Shown: one piece after another, positions 62,375 through 64,000 of the stretch
Position numbering within the stretch: position 1 is the first letter of the stretch
Layout of the letters: every line of letters starts with the position of its first letter
DNA from: Microtetraspora fusca
Lineage (GTDB): Bacteria > Actinomycetota > Actinomycetes > Streptosporangiales > Streptosporangiaceae
Direction of reading: 5' to 3'
Length of the DNA: 64,000 bases
NCBI RefSeq assembly: GCF_001570365.1
Contig: NZ_BBYK01000040.1
Span: 351,915-415,914 of the forward strand
Position numbers and translations under genes: made by a program
Notes under the pieces: model-generated
Database searches by the model: none
The model's input: only the letters and a program-made list of their open reading frames with translations
What the model was told of the DNA's origin: nothing

Positions 62375-63133
62375 ATGTCTTCCCGTCTGGACTCCAAGGT
62401 CTTCGTCGTCACCGGCGGCTCCTCCGGCATCGGCCTCGCCGTCGCGCGGCGACTCGCGTCGGAAGGCGCCGCCGTCGTCATCGGCGCCCGTCGCAAGGAC
62501 ATCGGTGAAGGGGCTGCCGAGAGCATCCGGGCCACGGGTGGCCGGGCGCTCTTCGTTCCCGCCGATGTCTCCGTCGAGGCCGACGCCGCCGCGCTGGTCG
62601 CGGCAGCGCTCTCCGAATTCGGCAGCCTGGACGGGGCGTTCAACAACGCCGGCTCTGTCAACACCTCCGGCCCGGTGTCCAGTATCGACGGCGCCGCCTG
62701 GAACGCCGAGATCGCACAGAACGTCACCAGCGTCTTCAACTGCCTCAAGCACCAGATACCGGAGGTGCTCAAGACCCGTGGGGCGATCGTCAACAATGCC
62801 TCCAACATGGGGGTCGTCGCGCTGCCCGGCGTCGCCCCATACGTCGCCGCCAAGCACGCGGTCGTGGGCCTGACCCGGGCCACCGCGCTCGAAGTGGCCG
62901 AACAGGGCGTGCGTGTCAACGCCATCACCACCGGCGGCGTCGACACGCCGCTGGCCCGCACCTCGATGCTGACCAGCGACGAGGCTGTCGCGCAGATCTC
63001 GGCAATGCACCCGGTGAACCGCATCGCCCGGCCCGAGGAGATCGCCCCGTTCGTGGCGTTCCTGCTGAGCGACGACGCCTCGTTCATCACCGGCGCAGCC
63101 CTCGCGATCGACGGTGGATTCACAACCCGCTGA
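62375..63133 (+). CDS. short-chain dehydrogenase/reductase (SDR), classical type
   Basis: A 252-residue classical SDR. The NAD(P) site is VFVVTGGSSGIGLAVARRLA, followed by FNNAGSV. The active site Ser-Tyr-Lys is seen in NNASNMGVVALPGVAPYVAAKHA. RVNAITTGGVDTP follows, and it ends ITGAALAIDGGFTTR. The Arg in VIGARRKD after strand two hints at NADPH preference. The substrate is unknown. It stands alone next to an integrase relic and may have arrived with mobile DNA. Confidence 0.92.
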   Translation: MSSRLDSKVFVVTGGSSGIGLAVARRLASEGAAVVIGARRKDIGEGAAESIRATGGRALFVPADVSVEADAAALVAAALSEFGSLDGAFNNAGSVNTSGPVSSIDGAAWNAEIAQNVTSVFNCLKHQIPEVLKTRGAIVNNASNMGVVALPGVAPYVAAKHAVVGLTRATALEVAEQGVRVNAITTGGVDTPLARTSMLTSDEAVAQISAMHPVNRIARPEEIAPFVAFLLSDDASFITGAALAIDGGFTTR

Positions 63134-63534
63134 CCAGGCGCGTGGTGTCGAGGCGGCGGTGGCCCATCAACTGGGCGACCACGACGACGTCGACGCCGGA
63201 GTGCAGCAGGTTGGTGCCGAAGGGTGTGCGCGGAGGCGAATGGCTTGCCCGCCTCATCGATCAGGTCGGCGTCGGAGGCGAGTTCGTCGAGGAGCTGGTC
63301 GATGGCGCGGGCGGTTAGCCGGCCGCCGCGGCGGTTGAGGAACAGCGCCGGTGTGTCGGCGCCGTGCGAGCTGGTGCGGTCTTTCTTCCAGGCGCTCAGT
63401 GTGTGGCGGGCGGTGGGGTCAGTAGCGGGATCTCGCGGGAGTCCTCGCCCTTTCCGGCGCGGACGAGCACCTTGCCCTTGCGGGCCGACAGCGGGACGTC
63501 TTCGACGTCGAGGGCGCTGGGGTTGTCAAGCGTT
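63128..63534 (-). pseudogene. tyrosine recombinase/integrase remnant
   Basis: Minus-strand pieces in different frames read ALDVEDVPLSARKGKVLVRA, then LFLNRRGGRLTARAIDQLLD, PFASAHTLRH, and FGTNLLHSGVDVVVVAQLMG followed by HRRLDTT. This is the C-terminal catalytic half of a XerC/phage-type integrase. Two frameshifts, loss of bases after the HxLRH motif, and Val in place of the expected nucleophilic Tyr show it is dead. It probably belonged to an element once integrated at the nearby tRNA. Confidence 0.85.
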
Positions 63535-63612
63535 CTAGCTGGTGAGCGCCTTGCAGGCCGTTAAGGCATGTTGCATATGTCGGCGATATGCCATGCGGCT
63601 TAGGCTTCGGGC

Positions 63613-64000
63613 ATGCGCGTGTTGATCGTCGAGGACGAGCCCTACCTGGCCGAAGCCGTCCGTGACGGTCTCCGGCTGGAAGCGATCGCCGCCGACATCG
63701 CCGGCGACGGCAACACCGCTCTGGAACTGCTCGGCATCAACTCCTACGACCTCGCGGTCCTGGACCGCGACATCCCCGGCCCCTCCGGCGACGAGATCGC
63801 CCGGCGAATCGTCGCCTCCGGCGGCGGCATCCCGATCCTCATGCTCACCGCTGCCGACCGGATCGACGACAAGGCTTCGGGGTTCGAGCTCGGCGCCGAT
63901 GACTACCTCACCAAACCGTTCGAGCTTCGAGAGCTCGTCATGCGGCTGCGGGCGCTGGACCGCAGACGCGCGCACGCCCGGCCCCCGGTCAGCGAGATCG
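63613..64000 (+). CDS. OmpR-family response regulator (3' end outside window)
   Basis: ATG 63613 starts a receiver domain: MRVLIVEDEPYLAEAVRDGL, phosphoacceptor Asp in LAVLDRDIPGPSGDE, Thr in ILMLTAADR, and Lys in DDYLTKPFELRELVMRL. The 'GADDYLTKPF' context is typical of OmpR/PhoB-type regulators. The DNA-binding domain and presumably a partner kinase lie beyond the window. Confidence 0.92.
   Translation, partial: MRVLIVEDEPYLAEAVRDGLRLEAIAADIAGDGNTALELLGINSYDLAVLDRDIPGPSGDEIARRIVASGGGIPILMLTAADRIDDKASGFELGADDYLTKPFELRELVMRLRALDRRRAHARPPVSEI

Noticed and set aside
1-64000. CRISPR array
   Set aside because: No series of regularly spaced identical repeats was seen. The only repeated units are the att sites, twin hairpins and GTTGCTC motifs.

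Overview
The window is high-GC actinobacterial chromosome. GTG and TTG starts are frequent, ATGA stop/start overlaps are common, and several gene pairs are typical of mycelial actinomycetes: XRE-DUF5753 with DUF397, RsbW-like ATPases, and DUF574-type methyltransferases. A Streptosporangiaceae-like host (Nonomuraea or Streptosporangium type) is my inference from the gene mix; I could not check it by search.

Layout. 1-5.1 kb holds a truncated sensor kinase, two secreted alpha/beta hydrolases and a small secreted repeat protein. 5.2-7.8 kb is decayed accessory DNA (a resolvase/DUF4328 chimera and an IS5-type relic) around an ArsR/SRPBCC pair. 7.8-12.1 kb is a cobalamin operon on the minus strand: a cobalamin riboswitch, then btuF-, btuC- and btuD-like genes and cbiZ. 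12.1-30.5 kb is mostly ordinary chromosome: a two-component system, an acyltransferase, a histidine phosphatase, XRE/DUF397/RsbW-like genes, a helicase-associated protein, penicillin acylase, an EEP hydrolase, a flavin reductase, an RlpA-like protein, a GroES-like protein, a Ser/Thr kinase and a methyltransferase.

30.5-33.6 kb carries a 49-residue Cys/Arg/Gly/Trp-rich peptide with a strong RBS, a perfect 13-bp hairpin, and an ABC half-exporter. It looks like a peptide plus its exporter. 34.5-42.6 kb is a complete type II Wadjet anti-plasmid operon (jetA-B-C-D, minus strand, all junctions overlapping), with a divergent PLD/DEAD/DUF3427 helicase at 42.8-45.9 kb.

A tRNA-Met gene lies at 47.79 kb. 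Its 3' part plus downstream sequence (90 bp) is repeated perfectly at 61.53 kb, bracketing about 13.7 kb of foreign DNA. The island holds an intact IS256 element, a wrecked IS701 element, and a large LamG/FN3/amidase protein with a lipoprotein. Its most interesting content is a minus-strand operon: a 46-residue peptide too short for usual ORF calling, a PatG-like subtilisin, a 64-residue peptide, a PatA-like subtilisin whose catalytic Ser is replaced by Cys, and an unfamiliar 341-residue protein. It resembles a cyanobactin-type RiPP pathway stripped to its two proteases and is my best candidate for an undescribed system. To the right lie an SDR oxidoreductase, a dead tyrosine integrase, and the start of an OmpR-family response regulator.
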